Assembly (NCBI GenBank): GCA_036403235.1
Contig: DASWRI010000071.1
Span: 96,127 to 160,126, forward strand
Source: JBGTFE01 sp036403235
Lineage (GTDB): Bacteria > Acidobacteriota > Blastocatellia > Pyrinomonadales > Pyrinomonadaceae
DNA: 64,000 nucleotides
Direction: 5' to 3'
Part shown: one piece after another, positions 27,170 through 35,833 of the stretch
How the letters are laid out: each line of letters begins with the position of its first letter
Position numbering within the stretch: position 1 is the first letter of the stretch
Position numbers and translations under genes: made by a program
Notes under the pieces: generated by a model
What the model was told of the DNA's origin: nothing
The model's database searches: none
The model's input: only the letters and a program-made list of their open reading frames with translations

Positions 27170-28198
27170 ATGAAAAAATTCATAATTTCAATTTTATGTG
27201 TATCGGTATTTTTTATCGGTTTGGGCGGTTTGATTGATAAGGTTGGAGCGAAATTCAAATCCGACGACAAGGCGCTCGAGCTTTTGAGTCTGGCGCGCAC
27301 AGCGGTCGGCGGCGAAGCCAGCATCAAGGCGGTTCAAAGCATGTCGATTGTCGGCAAAGCGACGAAAACTTTTGATTTCGACGGCGCTTCGAGAAGCGAA
27401 GAAGGCGACTGGGAATTAAATCTGCAATTGCCTAATAAGTTCAGCAAAATGATGAAAGTCCGCGTCGGCGAAGGCGGAACGGGCGAAAAAATCGAATCGG
27501 CCGAAAAGAACGTCGTCATCATCAAACGCGGCGAAGGCGACAAAGTTCTCATGAAACAAACCGAAGAACTGCCGAAAGAAGGCGTGGTTATCGTCAAAAA
27601 AGGCGACGGCGACAACAAAGTTTTTGAAAGAACCGAAATCCCGAACGGCGACGTCAGGAAAGTTATCGTCGATGACAATCTCCGCACTTCGCTCGATAAA
27701 ATGGAGCACAACGATCTTTTCCGAACGACGCTCGCGCTGCTTTTGACCGCGCCGCAGGATATCAATGCGGAATATACTTTCGCCGGCGAAGGCAGCGTCG
27801 ACGGAATCTCGTGCAACATCATCGAAGCGCGCGTCGGCGATTCGTCCGTCAAGCTTTATCTCGACAAATCGACGAATCTCCCGCAAATGATGAGCTATCA
27901 GGACGCGAAACCGATGATGTTTTTCCGCATCAATAAAACCGACGGCGACGCCGAAAACGATACAAAAACGTTTACGCGCAAAGTCGACGCGCCGGAAATG
28001 GCCGAATATCAGGTTAAATTCTCCGATTATCGCAGCGTCAACGGCTTGCAGCTTCCTTTTCACTGGACGCAGACCGTCGGCGGCAAACAGGATGAATCGA
28101 TTGAAATTTCAAGCTACGAAATCAATCCGGCCAATATCGCCGAAAAATTCAGCAATCAGCCGCAGAAAATAATGATGCGAATGAAGAAAGAGCAGTAA
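27170..28198 (+). CDS. Secreted protein of unknown function, LolA-like architecture
   Basis: 342 residues. Signal peptide in the first 25 residues, then a beta-rich domain opening with a conserved acidobacterial pattern (LARTAVGGEASIKAVQSM). The pattern of a lipoprotein-sorting-like beta-fold is suggestive, not conclusive. GGAGG at 27160-27164 fits the ATG at 27170 and rules against ATG 27158. It follows the serine hydrolase by 31 bp and probably shares its transcript. Confidence 0.7.
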   Translation: MKKFIISILCVSVFFIGLGGLIDKVGAKFKSDDKALELLSLARTAVGGEASIKAVQSMSIVGKATKTFDFDGASRSEEGDWELNLQLPNKFSKMMKVRVGEGGTGEKIESAEKNVVIIKRGEGDKVLMKQTEELPKEGVVIVKKGDGDNKVFERTEIPNGDVRKVIVDDNLRTSLDKMEHNDLFRTTLALLLTAPQDINAEYTFAGEGSVDGISCNIIEARVGDSSVKLYLDKSTNLPQMMSYQDAKPMMFFRINKTDGDAENDTKTFTRKVDAPEMAEYQVKFSDYRSVNGLQLPFHWTQTVGGKQDESIEISSYEINPANIAEKFSNQPQKIMMRMKKEQ

Positions 28199-28202
28199 AA
28201 CC

Positions 28203-28272
28203 AAGGACGAGAGACAAGTGACGAGGGACGAGTGAAAAGATTATTTCTTTATTCACTCGTCCCTCGTCACTT
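28203..28272. terminator. Heptamer-array hairpin, perfect 21-bp stem
   Basis: The left array is GGACGAG, AGACAAG, TGACGAG, GGACGAG, TGAAAAG in exact 7-bp register. Arms 28216-28236 and 28252-28272 are perfectly complementary over 21 bp around 15 nt. It lies between convergent genes and should terminate both. Confidence 0.82.
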
Positions 28273-28277
28273 TCCAA

Positions 28278-30440
28278 TCACATTGTCGCCATCACGGCTC
28301 TGATTTCGGCGTAGCTGTAATTTTCGCCGAGAAATTCCTTGACGGGCGCGACGGCGAAACCGGCGTTGAGGCGCGCAATCGCTTCTCTAATCGGCTCGAT
28401 TTTTGAATTGAGAACGAGGTTTTCGAGACTGATTTGCCCGCTCTGGATAAAGCGTATGAGATGCATTTCAATCGTGCTTTTCGCCATTCCGCGCGCCTCT
28501 GCAATTTCGTCGATTGAAAGACCCGACTGAAACATATCGAGCGTCACGTTGTAGGTATCAACGCCGTCGGAATTGCGTTTAGTGCGCGTTTTGCGCTCTT
28601 TTTTCGGCGCTTTCAAATCGATGCGCGATTGCAAATCGTTTTTCTCGCAGTAAGTTTTTATTTCCTGAAGAAAGTCCGCGCCGTATTTCTGCCATTTCAA
28701 ATCGCCGACGCCCGAGATTTTTTTCATTTCCGCCTCGTTTTGCGGCAGGTAAGCCGCCATTTCGACGAGCGCCGCGTCGGAAAAAACGATATACGGCGGC
28801 ACGTTTTCGCTGCGCGCAAAATTCAGACGAATCTGCTTTAAATCGGCAAACAAATCCCGAAAATATTCCTGCGGAACTTCCGAAGCCGACGAAGAAGTTT
28901 TTTTGTCTTCCTTTATCAAAACTTTTATCAGCTCTACGCGCTCGCCGTCAAACAAAACGGTTTTGCTTTTTTCGGTCAGAACAATCACCGGATACTGGCC
29001 TTCGGTTTGCGCGAGATAGCCCTGGCTGATTAAATCCTTGAAATAATCAAACCAGTTGTTTTTTGAAACGTCAGCGCCGACGCCGTAAGTTTTTATATTT
29101 TTATGCTCGTCGCGAATCGTTTTCGCCTGCGACCCGCGCAGAAAATCTATCAGATAGCTCAAACCGAACCGCTGTCCGGTGCGATAAACCGCGCTCAGAG
29201 CCTTCTGCGCGATAATCGTTCCGTCGAAACGCTCGAATTCCGTGTTGCAGTTGTCGCAGTTGCCGCAGTCTTCGGCCAAATCTTCGGAAAAATAATTGAG
29301 CAGAAATTTGCGGCGACACGTTTTCAAATCGCCGAACTGTCCCATCAGATTCAGCTTCTTTAACATTATCTCGGTCTGCGACCGATTGCCTTCGACCTCT
29401 GCGAAACCCTTCAATTTATTGATGTCGCCCCAGCTGAAAAACATCAGCGCCTCGCTCGGCAGCCCGTCGCGCCCGGCGCGCCCCGTTTCCTGGTAATAGC
29501 TTTCGATGTTTTTCGGCAAGTCCATATGAACTACAAAACGAACGTTCGATTTATCGATGCCCATTCCGAAGGCGATGGTCGCGACGACGATTTTTACTTC
29601 GTCTTTTAAGAACAATTCCTGGTTGCGGTCGCGTTCTTCGCTTGTCAAACCGGCGTGATAAGGCAAAGCCTGATAGCCTTCGGCGCGCAAATCTTCGGCC
29701 AGCGATTCGACCGAATTCCGACTCAGACAATAAATAATTCCGCTCTCGTCGCCGCGCGCGCTGAGATAATCCAAAAGGCGCGCGTAGGAATTTCGCTTCG
29801 GCTCGACTTTATAAAAAATGTTCGGCCGGTTAAAGCTCGAAAGAAAAAGCTCGGCGCGCCCGAGTCCGAGCCGCTCGACGATGTCTCGTCTGACAAGCTG
29901 GTCGGCGGTCGCCGTCAAGGCGATGAGAGGCACATTCGGAAAATGCGTTTTCAATTTCCGAAGTTGCATATATTCCGGCCTGAAATCGTGTCCCCAACTC
30001 GAAATACAATGCGCTTCGTCAATCGCGAAAAGCGAGACGTTGGCCGATTTCAAAAATTCGATAAACTGGTCGCCCGCCTGTAAAAGCCGCTCGGGCGCAA
30101 CGTATAAAAGCTTTAACCGGCCGGTTCGGATAGCGCGGAAAACCTCGGTCTGCTCGAGCGCGGTCTGCGTCGAATTTAAAAATGCGGCGTCGATGCCGAC
30201 GTTTTTTAGCGCGTCGACCTGGTCTTTCATCAAGGCGATGAGCGGCGAGATAACGACCGTCAAACCGTCGAGCAGCAGCGCCGGAATTTGATAGCAGAGC
30301 GATTTTCCGCCGCCGGTCGGCATCAGCACGATGCAGTCTTTTCCCTCGAGGACGGTTTCAATCGCGGCTTGCTGGTTGAGCCGGAACTCGTCGTAGCCGA
30401 ATTGATGTTTGAGAATTTGTTTTGCGCTTTCGATGTTCAT
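28278..30440 (-). CDS. recQ: ATP-dependent DNA helicase RecQ
   Basis: 720 residues. A 3'-5' helicase for recombination and replication-fork repair. Walker A MPTGGGKSLCY (about 40-50), DEAH box with the RecQ aromatic loop ISSWGHDFRPEY, motif VI QETGRAGRDG, the zinc-binding RQC region (CRRKFLLNYF, CGNCDNC), an HRDC domain (about 515-595) and a C-terminal helix-turn-helix HTH_40 domain (about 620-715). Length is above E. coli RecQ because of the extra C-terminal domain, as in many non-proteobacterial RecQs. Confidence 0.97.
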   Translation of the reverse strand: MNIESAKQILKHQFGYDEFRLNQQAAIETVLEGKDCIVLMPTGGGKSLCYQIPALLLDGLTVVISPLIALMKDQVDALKNVGIDAAFLNSTQTALEQTEVFRAIRTGRLKLLYVAPERLLQAGDQFIEFLKSANVSLFAIDEAHCISSWGHDFRPEYMQLRKLKTHFPNVPLIALTATADQLVRRDIVERLGLGRAELFLSSFNRPNIFYKVEPKRNSYARLLDYLSARGDESGIIYCLSRNSVESLAEDLRAEGYQALPYHAGLTSEERDRNQELFLKDEVKIVVATIAFGMGIDKSNVRFVVHMDLPKNIESYYQETGRAGRDGLPSEALMFFSWGDINKLKGFAEVEGNRSQTEIMLKKLNLMGQFGDLKTCRRKFLLNYFSEDLAEDCGNCDNCNTEFERFDGTIIAQKALSAVYRTGQRFGLSYLIDFLRGSQAKTIRDEHKNIKTYGVGADVSKNNWFDYFKDLISQGYLAQTEGQYPVIVLTEKSKTVLFDGERVELIKVLIKEDKKTSSSASEVPQEYFRDLFADLKQIRLNFARSENVPPYIVFSDAALVEMAAYLPQNEAEMKKISGVGDLKWQKYGADFLQEIKTYCEKNDLQSRIDLKAPKKERKTRTKRNSDGVDTYNVTLDMFQSGLSIDEIAEARGMAKSTIEMHLIRFIQSGQISLENLVLNSKIEPIREAIARLNAGFAVAPVKEFLGENYSYAEIRAVMATM

Positions 30441-30530
30441 TGATTTGCGATTTTGTTAAGAAAAACCGAGAGAGAAAATCTCATCTTTTTTGCTTTATTT
30501 GATGATATTTTAACGCAAAAGGCCGCAAAG

Positions 30531-30558
30531 AAAAAGCCGCAGAAATTTACGGCTTTTT
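30531..30558 (-). terminator. Intrinsic terminator after ypdA
   Basis: AAAAAGCCG (30531-30539) pairs with CGGCTTTTT (30550-30558) and a U-tract follows on the minus strand. It ends the ygfZ-ypdA transcript. Between it and recQ the sequence is AT-rich and presumably holds the recQ promoter. Confidence 0.8.
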
Positions 30559-30581
30559 TTATTTTTCGCGTCGCTTAAACT

Positions 30582-31580
30582 TTATGTTGCCTGCACGTTC
30601 CGAGTCTTTCGAAGTTGTTCGGCGATTTTCGGGACGATTTTTTTCGGGATTTGTATCGCGCCGGCAATATGGCGCGCTTCTGTGAAATGGCCGACGACGT
30701 AAACACCCGCGACGCCGGTTTCAAACGTTTCCTCGTCGTAAATCGGAACTTCGCCGTATTTCGATTTTCTCGTTTCGACGCCGAGATTTTTCAGCATTTT
30801 TAATTCCGCATCGGCCCCTATCAAAATAAACACGACGTCGTTTGGAAAAGTCTCGATTTCGCCGTCTTCGTTTTCGAGAACGATTTCTTTTTCGCGAATT
30901 TCGACGACGCGTTTCAAAAAATATACGTTCAGGCAGTCTTTTTCGAGTTCGGCTTCGAGCGGCTGTTTTACCCAGTATTTGATACAGCCCTGCTTCGGGT
31001 CGTTATTTTCCCAGTCGTTGCGAAAAATCGCGAGGATAGCATTTGCGCCTTCCTGCGCCAGAAACAGAGCGGCCTCGCCCGCCGAATTTCCGCCGCCGAT
31101 GACCATCGCGTTTTTCTTGACATACGGGTAAGTCTCGCGAAAAAGATGATGAACTTTCGGCAAATCTTCGCCCGGAACGTTCAAATGACGCGGATATTCC
31201 ATCGCGCCGAAAGCAAAAAGAACGGCTTTTGATTCGTAAACGGATTTATCGGTGGTAATGCGAAAATGATTTTCGCCCGACTTTTCGACGTTTGTAACTT
31301 CTTCTTCGGTCTGAACTTTCAAACTGTTTTCGAGCACGAACCGGACGTAATAGGAAAGCAGTTCTTCGCGCGTCGGCTTTTCGCGCGCGGGTTTGAGAGT
31401 GCCTTCAATCAATTCGAGTTCATTGACGGTCGAAAAAACCGCTAAACCGACCGGATAATTGTAAATCGTGTTTCCGATTAAGGCTTTTTCGATGACGAGA
31501 TAGTTCAGATTTAATTTTTTCGCTTCGTATGCGGCGGAAATTCCCGCCGGCCCGGCGCCGATGATTAATATATCAAGCAT
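30582..31580 (-). CDS. ypdA: YpdA family FAD-dependent bacillithiol disulfide reductase
   Basis: 332 residues. Thioredoxin-reductase-like flavoprotein with FAD-binding GAGPAG (residues 8-13) and NADPH-binding GGGNSAGEAA. There is no CxxC active site, as expected for YpdA, which reduces bacillithiol disulfide. This suggests that the organism makes bacillithiol, although no biosynthesis gene is in the window. I start at ATG 31580; a TTG precedes it. It is the last gene of a three-gene minus-strand run with ygfZ. Confidence 0.88.
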   Translation of the reverse strand: MLDILIIGAGPAGISAAYEAKKLNLNYLVIEKALIGNTIYNYPVGLAVFSTVNELELIEGTLKPAREKPTREELLSYYVRFVLENSLKVQTEEEVTNVEKSGENHFRITTDKSVYESKAVLFAFGAMEYPRHLNVPGEDLPKVHHLFRETYPYVKKNAMVIGGGNSAGEAALFLAQEGANAILAIFRNDWENNDPKQGCIKYWVKQPLEAELEKDCLNVYFLKRVVEIREKEIVLENEDGEIETFPNDVVFILIGADAELKMLKNLGVETRKSKYGEVPIYDEETFETGVAGVYVVGHFTEARHIAGAIQIPKKIVPKIAEQLRKTRNVQAT

Positions 31581-31631
31581 CAATTTTTTCTTTTAATTCT
31601 TCAATTTGTTTTCTCAAATTACCCGTAACGC

Positions 31632-31904
31632 TTATTCATTTTCTAATTTCTTCAATTCCTCTGTAAATTTCTCAATCTGTAGTTTCGTGTTTTCGAGCTC
31701 GCGTTTGGCGTCGAGATAATTCTGCCACTCGTTCGTGCCGGTCAAGGCTTTAACCGTATCTTCGTCCAGAACGTGCGCCATCACGACGAGCAAATCGCTC
31801 AGCGCCTCGTTGCTTTTTAAAAGCGACTGGATAATCGTGTAAGCCAGCTTGGCGTTCGGCAAATCAATGTCTAAATCGTCTTTGTTCATCTGTGCTACAT
31901 TCAT
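31632..31904 (-). CDS. Small coiled-coil protein, unknown
   Basis: 90 residues. The chain is predicted all-helical; residues 60-90 (ELENTKLQIEKFTEELKKLENE split) form a coiled coil. No domain is recognised. It starts 11 bp after ygfZ and ends 52 bp before ypdA on the same strand, so it is probably part of the same transcript. Confidence 0.6.
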   Translation of the reverse strand: MNVAQMNKDDLDIDLPNAKLAYTIIQSLLKSNEALSDLLVVMAHVLDEDTVKALTGTNEWQNYLDAKRELENTKLQIEKFTEELKKLENE

Positions 31905-31915
31905 TTTAGCTAATT

Positions 31916-32830
31916 TTATTCGATAAACGGTAAATTTGTAACTTTCGCCGCGAAATCATTAACTTTTAACTCAGTTCCATCGGCTAAATAATCGTAACGA
32001 ACGTAGGCGAGCGCGATTGTTTTCTGCAATTTTGGCGAAAACGTCGCTGATGTTATGCGTCCCGCGTTTTTGCCGTCGGTTGATTTTATCTCGGCGTTCT
32101 TTAGTTCCGCATTTAACTCGCCCGCCGCCGCGAACGGTTCTGACAAAACCAAACCGGTTAGCTTTTTCGCGACGTGGCCGCGAAAGTGTATGCGGGCGAT
32201 GATTTCCTGGCCGATGTAGCAGCCTTTGGTGTAACTGATGAGTTCGGGCAAATCGATTTCGGGGACGATGGTCGTCTCGTCCATATCGATGCCGTAAAGC
32301 GGCACGCCGTTCTCGATGCGCAAAAGCTCGTAAAGTTCGTCGGAGATTTCCAGCGCGTTTTCTTTTTTCAGCTCGCTTCTGAAATTTTCAGCCGCGTCGC
32401 TTGGCACAAAATAATCGTCGAAAAAACGACTTTGAAAATGAATCAGCTCTTCATTTTGAATTTTGAATTTTGAATTTTGAATTTCAAAAAATGCGTAACT
32501 GCCCGATAAATCTTCGACGAAGAAGTCTCCGGCGTAAGTGAAGCGAAACAAATTTTGAAAAACCTTTTCATGCGTCGCCGCTTCGGTTTCAAATAAAAAT
32601 TTGTCGTCTTTTTTAAGCACGCGGACGACGGCCAGCAGCCGGCCTTGAGCATTCGGGAACGCCGCCGTAAACATCGTGTCTTCTTCAAGCTTCGACACGT
32701 CGTTGGTTATCAAGCCGTTTAGAAACTGGACGGCTTCCTTGCCCCGAACGGCAATCAGCCCGCGCTCATTTTCGTAAAAAGCCGGAGCGCCCGCGCGCAC
32801 TTTTTCATAATCTTGCGTTAAATCGCTCAT
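31916..32830 (-). CDS. ygfZ: YgfZ/IBA57-like folate-binding protein, with heptamer repeat inside the gene
   Basis: 304 residues. YgfZ proteins are GcvT-fold, tetrahydrofolate-dependent factors for assembly or repair of Fe-S enzymes. The signature KGCYIGQE with the conserved Cys is present near residue 200. Residues about 115-128 (FEIQNSKFKIQNEE) are encoded by four copies of a 7-bp unit and look like a repeat insertion in a surface loop; the frame is maintained. With mrp and the IscA-like gene nearby, the window carries several Fe-S assembly functions. Confidence 0.88.
   Translation of the reverse strand: MSDLTQDYEKVRAGAPAFYENERGLIAVRGKEAVQFLNGLITNDVSKLEEDTMFTAAFPNAQGRLLAVVRVLKKDDKFLFETEAATHEKVFQNLFRFTYAGDFFVEDLSGSYAFFEIQNSKFKIQNEELIHFQSRFFDDYFVPSDAAENFRSELKKENALEISDELYELLRIENGVPLYGIDMDETTIVPEIDLPELISYTKGCYIGQEIIARIHFRGHVAKKLTGLVLSEPFAAAGELNAELKNAEIKSTDGKNAGRITSATFSPKLQKTIALAYVRYDYLADGTELKVNDFAAKVTNLPFIE
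32453..32487 (-). repeat. ATTTTGA heptamer array inside ygfZ
   Basis: Four exact ATTTTGA units (32453-32480) followed by ATTTCAA. Because 7 is not a multiple of 3, the translation cycles through all three phases and gives the peptide IQNSKFK with a 7-residue period. It belongs to the same class as the intergenic arrays. Confidence 0.85.
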
Positions 32831-33263
32831 ATTATAATTTGAGCAACATTTCGCCCGCCGTTGTCAAATAGGTGTTCGCCGAGACGCGCCGCATACCGGA
32901 GACAAAATCTACGCGTTTCTCTGCGAAGTCTCTGCGTCACGGCGTTGAAATATTTCCCGAAATCTTCAACCGCGCAATTTATGACACTACTTTTCCGAAA
33001 AAAGACGCTTCTTTTATAAAAGTAGAGACATCTTTGCCGAAAGAAGCGACATATTTCACAAAAGAAGCGTCATATTTTCTGAAAGAAGCGACGTTTTTTC
33101 TCAAAATGGTCGATGTTTTTGGAAAAACAGTCGCATCTTTTCCAAAAGTAGCGACGTTTTTTGTCAAAACAGTCTCATCTTTCTTTAAAGTAGCGACATA
33201 ATTTGCAATAGAAGCCGCTTCCGCACAGGCGCACTTACTTTCGAAAATAGTTTTCCGGGCTTT
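32831..33263. repeat. Eleven-unit 21-bp tandem array with possible two-strand coding
   Basis: This 430-bp gap has no ordinary gene. From 32980 to 33210 run eleven units of exactly 21 bp, consensus roughly GAAGCGACATTTTTTCTCAAA. Plus-strand frame 32872-33201 encodes 109 residues ending in seven-residue repeats such as KEASYFL, KEATFFL and KVATFFV. The minus strand (32979-33167) also gives heptads such as KNVASFR and KYVASFG. No Shine-Dalgarno supports either. T-runs and A-runs recur about every 10 bp, so the DNA may be curved. Positions 32880-32945 add short GAGACGCGCCG/CTCTGCG-type repeats. Confidence 0.75.
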
Positions 33264-33746
33264 TTAAGGCTCGGAATACTCGCACTTGATTTTTTTGGTC
33301 GAGAGCTTTTCGAATCTTTCATCATCGAGACTGACCTGCCACGCCTTCAGAATTTTGTAATTTTTCTTTTTCGGCTGAAATTCCGTCATCACAATCATTT
33401 CCAGGTTCTCCTCGCCGTTCAATGTGCAGGGCGAGCTGTAGGAAAACAGAAACTCCTGGTTTTTCTTGAGCTTGTTAAAGGCGAGAACGTCCTTTACTTC
33501 CCAGTCGGGGACGCCTTTTTCGTCTCTCGCGACGATTTTTTCGAGCCAGAGCATAAACGTTTTGCCTTTGGAAAAACGCGTTATCCCGTAATCCGCATCC
33601 GAGAGCAGACCGCCGCCGAGGTCTTTAATTCCGTTCGGCAACGTTTTTCCGTAAACGACGCCTTTGTGTTTGTAGCCGATGTAATTTTGCGCCGAAGCCG
33701 CGCCCGCGAGTGTTAAAAGTAGAAGTAAGATAGATATTTGTTTCAT
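33264..33746 (-). CDS. Secreted protein, unknown
   Basis: 160 residues with a signal peptide (1-19, cleavage after ASA). The mature part is beta-rich with a single clear Cys pair (about Cys107 and Cys155). I recognise no family. Its ATG overlaps the TGA of the uracil-DNA glycosylase remnant as ATGA, which suggests that it was once translated by coupling to that gene. Confidence 0.6.
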   Translation of the reverse strand: MKQISILLLLLTLAGAASAQNYIGYKHKGVVYGKTLPNGIKDLGGGLLSDADYGITRFSKGKTFMLWLEKIVARDEKGVPDWEVKDVLAFNKLKKNQEFLFSYSSPCTLNGEENLEMIVMTEFQPKKKNYKILKAWQVSLDDERFEKLSTKKIKCEYSEP

Positions 33747-34093
33747 GTAACCCTGAATTCCTTGTTCTTTTGCGCCGTTCGCACCTTTTCAATCGCCTGT
33801 TTCAAAATCCCGAAATCGGCAAGCTGCTCCGCCGCGCGGCGATGTGAAGCGAAAACCTGCGGACTTGGATGATAAAGCGCGACGAGAAGCCGCCTGTTCC
33901 GGCGAAGAATTTTCGCCGCATCAAGTCTGAGCGCAAATTGATGATACTCAATCGTTTTCAAAGCCTCAAGCGCAACCGCGCCGAGCGTTGCAATTATTTT
34001 CGGATTGATGAGATTAATCTTTTTTTGCAGAAAATCCGAGCAGTTTTTATCTCCTTCGAGGTTGGTTTGCGATTTGCGCTTTCCGCGTAGGAT
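33743..34093 (-). pseudogene. 5'-truncated uracil-DNA glycosylase
   Basis: The frame reads ILRGKRKS, then NCSDFLQKKINLINPKIIAT, LGAVALEAL and ALYHPSPQVFASHR near the end, matching the C-terminal half of the NPRG/HPSP-type uracil-DNA glycosylases. The N-terminal half with the catalytic GE-APG motif is missing: an in-frame TGA lies at 34121-34123 and the region beyond is the mrp promoter region. The only internal ATG (33961) would give 72 residues. I read it as a decayed gene, cut probably by the event that placed mrp here. Confidence 0.65.
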
Positions 34094-34195
34094 TTTGAAA
34101 AGCTTCGAGCTTTTCGTTTGTCATTTTGGTTTATCAGCCGCGAATTGTGTAAAATAAAAACTTATCTTACATTCAATTTTTTCAATAAAAAATAT

Positions 34196-35281
34196 ATGAG
34201 TCAAATAACAGAACAAGCGGTTTTAGACGCTTTGAAAAATATTATCGACCCCGATTTAAGAAAAGACATCGTGACGCTCGGATTCATCAAGGATTTGGCA
34301 ATCAGCGGCGGAGACGTTTCGTTTCGAATCGTTTTGACGACGCCCGCCTGCCCGGTCAAAGAAGCGTTCGAAACGGAAGCGAAAAGTCTTGTCGGCGCGA
34401 TTGCGGGCGTTGCAAACGTCCGCGTCGTGATGGACGCCGAAGTTCCGAAAGGGCGCGGCGTGGCAAATAACGTCGCCGTTCCGGGCGTAAAAAACATCAT
34501 CGCCGTCTCAAGCGGCAAAGGCGGCGTCGGGAAATCAACCGTCGCCGTCAATCTCGCCGTTTCGCTTTCTATGGACGGCGCGAAAGTCGGTTTGATGGAC
34601 GCCGACGTTTATGGCCCGAACGTCCCTCTGATGCTCGGCGTTCCCTTCGGGCAGCCGGAAGTGGCAAACGGTCAGATTCAGCCGATTGAGGCGCACGGCG
34701 TAAAAATGATTTCGATGGCTTTGCTCGCGCCGCCCGATAAACCGATGATTCTGCGCGGCCCGATGCTGCACGGCATCGTCCGCCAGTTTTTGACCGACGT
34801 CAACTGGGGCGAGCTCGATTACTTAATCGTCGATATGCCGCCGGGAACGGGCGACGTGCAATTGTCGCTGGCGCAGCTTGTTCCGGTGCAAGGCGCGGTT
34901 TTGGTGACGACGCCGCAGACGGTTTCGATTGCCGACGTCCGGCGCGCGCTGAAAATGTTTGAAACGGTCGCGATTCCGCATCTCGGCATTATCGAAAACA
35001 TGTCGTATTTTATTCCGCCCGATATGCCCGAAAAGCGTTATAACATTTTCGGCGAAGGCGGCGGCAGACGTCTTGCGGCTGAATACAGCGTGCCGTTTTT
35101 AGGCGAAGTCCCGCTCGGAATCGAAGTCCGCGAAGCCGGCGACAAAGGCATTCCGGTCGTCATTTCCGACCCCGACTCGCCGCAGGCAAAAGCATTTCGC
35201 ACCGTCGCCGAAGAAGTCGCGCGGCAAGTTTCAATCGAAGCGATGAAACCCGAACTCGTGATTATGTCACGCGCGAAATGA
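34196..35281 (+). CDS. mrp: Mrp/ApbC family Fe-S cluster carrier ATPase
   Basis: 361 residues. An N-terminal MIP18/DUF59 domain (1-90) is fused to a MinD-like ATPase with deviant Walker A GKGGVGKST (about 108-116), VDMPPGTGD and the NMS motif. Mrp/ApbC proteins bind and transfer [4Fe-4S] clusters; the usual C-terminal CxxC pair is not evident, as in several DUF59-fused members. I chose ATG 34196 because the sequence before it is AT-rich and unlike the family. Confidence 0.92.
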   Translation: MSQITEQAVLDALKNIIDPDLRKDIVTLGFIKDLAISGGDVSFRIVLTTPACPVKEAFETEAKSLVGAIAGVANVRVVMDAEVPKGRGVANNVAVPGVKNIIAVSSGKGGVGKSTVAVNLAVSLSMDGAKVGLMDADVYGPNVPLMLGVPFGQPEVANGQIQPIEAHGVKMISMALLAPPDKPMILRGPMLHGIVRQFLTDVNWGELDYLIVDMPPGTGDVQLSLAQLVPVQGAVLVTTPQTVSIADVRRALKMFETVAIPHLGIIENMSYFIPPDMPEKRYNIFGEGGGRRLAAEYSVPFLGEVPLGIEVREAGDKGIPVVISDPDSPQAKAFRTVAEEVARQVSIEAMKPELVIMSRAK

Positions 35282-35284
35282 GAA

Positions 35285-35351
35285 AAAACCGAAAGGTAGA
35301 AAACCGATAGTTTGTTTTTTCCGCCTTTCGGTTTTCAGTTGTCAGTTTTCA
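35285..35351 (+). terminator. Terminator of mrp with GTTTTCA heptamers
   Basis: AAAACCGAAAGG (35285-35296) pairs perfectly with 35324-35335. The right side continues as GTTTTCA, GTTGTCA, GTTTTCA (35331-35351), again a 7-bp period. Confidence 0.8.
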
Positions 35352-35365
35352 GCACCACCCAACGC

Positions 35366-35438
35366 TTGTTATTTTTAAGGTTTTATTGTAAAATTGACAT
35401 TAAAGTAAAGATTCGGCTCTGGCTGAATCATTTTTTTG
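35366..35438 (+). promoter_or_regulatory. Promoter and leader hairpin before the IscA-like gene
   Basis: TTGTTA (35366-35371), 16 bp, then TGTAAAAT as an extended -10 (35386-35393). The leader then has an 8-bp hairpin (35411-35418 with 35423-35430) followed by ATTTTTTT, the layout of a weak terminator or attenuator ahead of the gene. A TTGACA at 35394 has no matching -10. Confidence 0.45.
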
Positions 35439-35459
35439 AGAAGGAGATAAATACAAAAA

Positions 35460-35816
35460 ATGTCAGCAGTTGCAGCACCGACAGTTGAAATTGGCTTAAC
35501 CGCAAATGCGGCGGCAGAAATCAAGAAATTTTTAGCGAGCGAAGAGGATTTGACCGAAACGGCAGGGCTTCGCGTCAGAGTCGTGCCGGGCGGATGCTCG
35601 GGCTTTCAATACAGCCTGAACATCGAAGAAGCTTCGCGTCAGGGCGATTTTATCGTCGATAAACACGGCGTACGACTTTTCATCGATATGTTTTCGGCGC
35701 AGTATCTAAACGGCGTCGAGATTGATTACACATCGAATATGATGGGTTCGGGCTTCACCTTTGAAAATCCGAACGCAACCGGCGGCTGCGGCTGCGGAAC
35801 TTCATTTTCGGCGTAA
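35460..35816 (+). CDS. IscA/ErpA-type Fe-S cluster assembly protein
   Basis: 118 residues. A-type carrier with the three conserved Cys: one in GGCSGFQY (about residue 41) and two in the C-terminal GGCGCGTSF. It delivers Fe-S clusters to apoproteins. GAAGGAG precedes the ATG. It lies behind mrp but has its own promoter and terminator. ErpA, IscA and SufA cannot be told apart here. Confidence 0.93.
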   Translation: MSAVAAPTVEIGLTANAAAEIKKFLASEEDLTETAGLRVRVVPGGCSGFQYSLNIEEASRQGDFIVDKHGVRLFIDMFSAQYLNGVEIDYTSNMMGSGFTFENPNATGGCGCGTSFSA

Positions 35817-35833
35817 AAATCGACTAAAAACTG

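Noticed and set aside
32980..33210. CRISPR or plasmid-type iterons
   Set aside because: No spacers, no replication initiator gene and no DnaA box cluster nearby.
35394..35399. TTGACA as -35 box of the IscA-like gene
   Set aside because: No acceptable -10 at 15-19 bp; an extended -10 overlapping it is a better choice.
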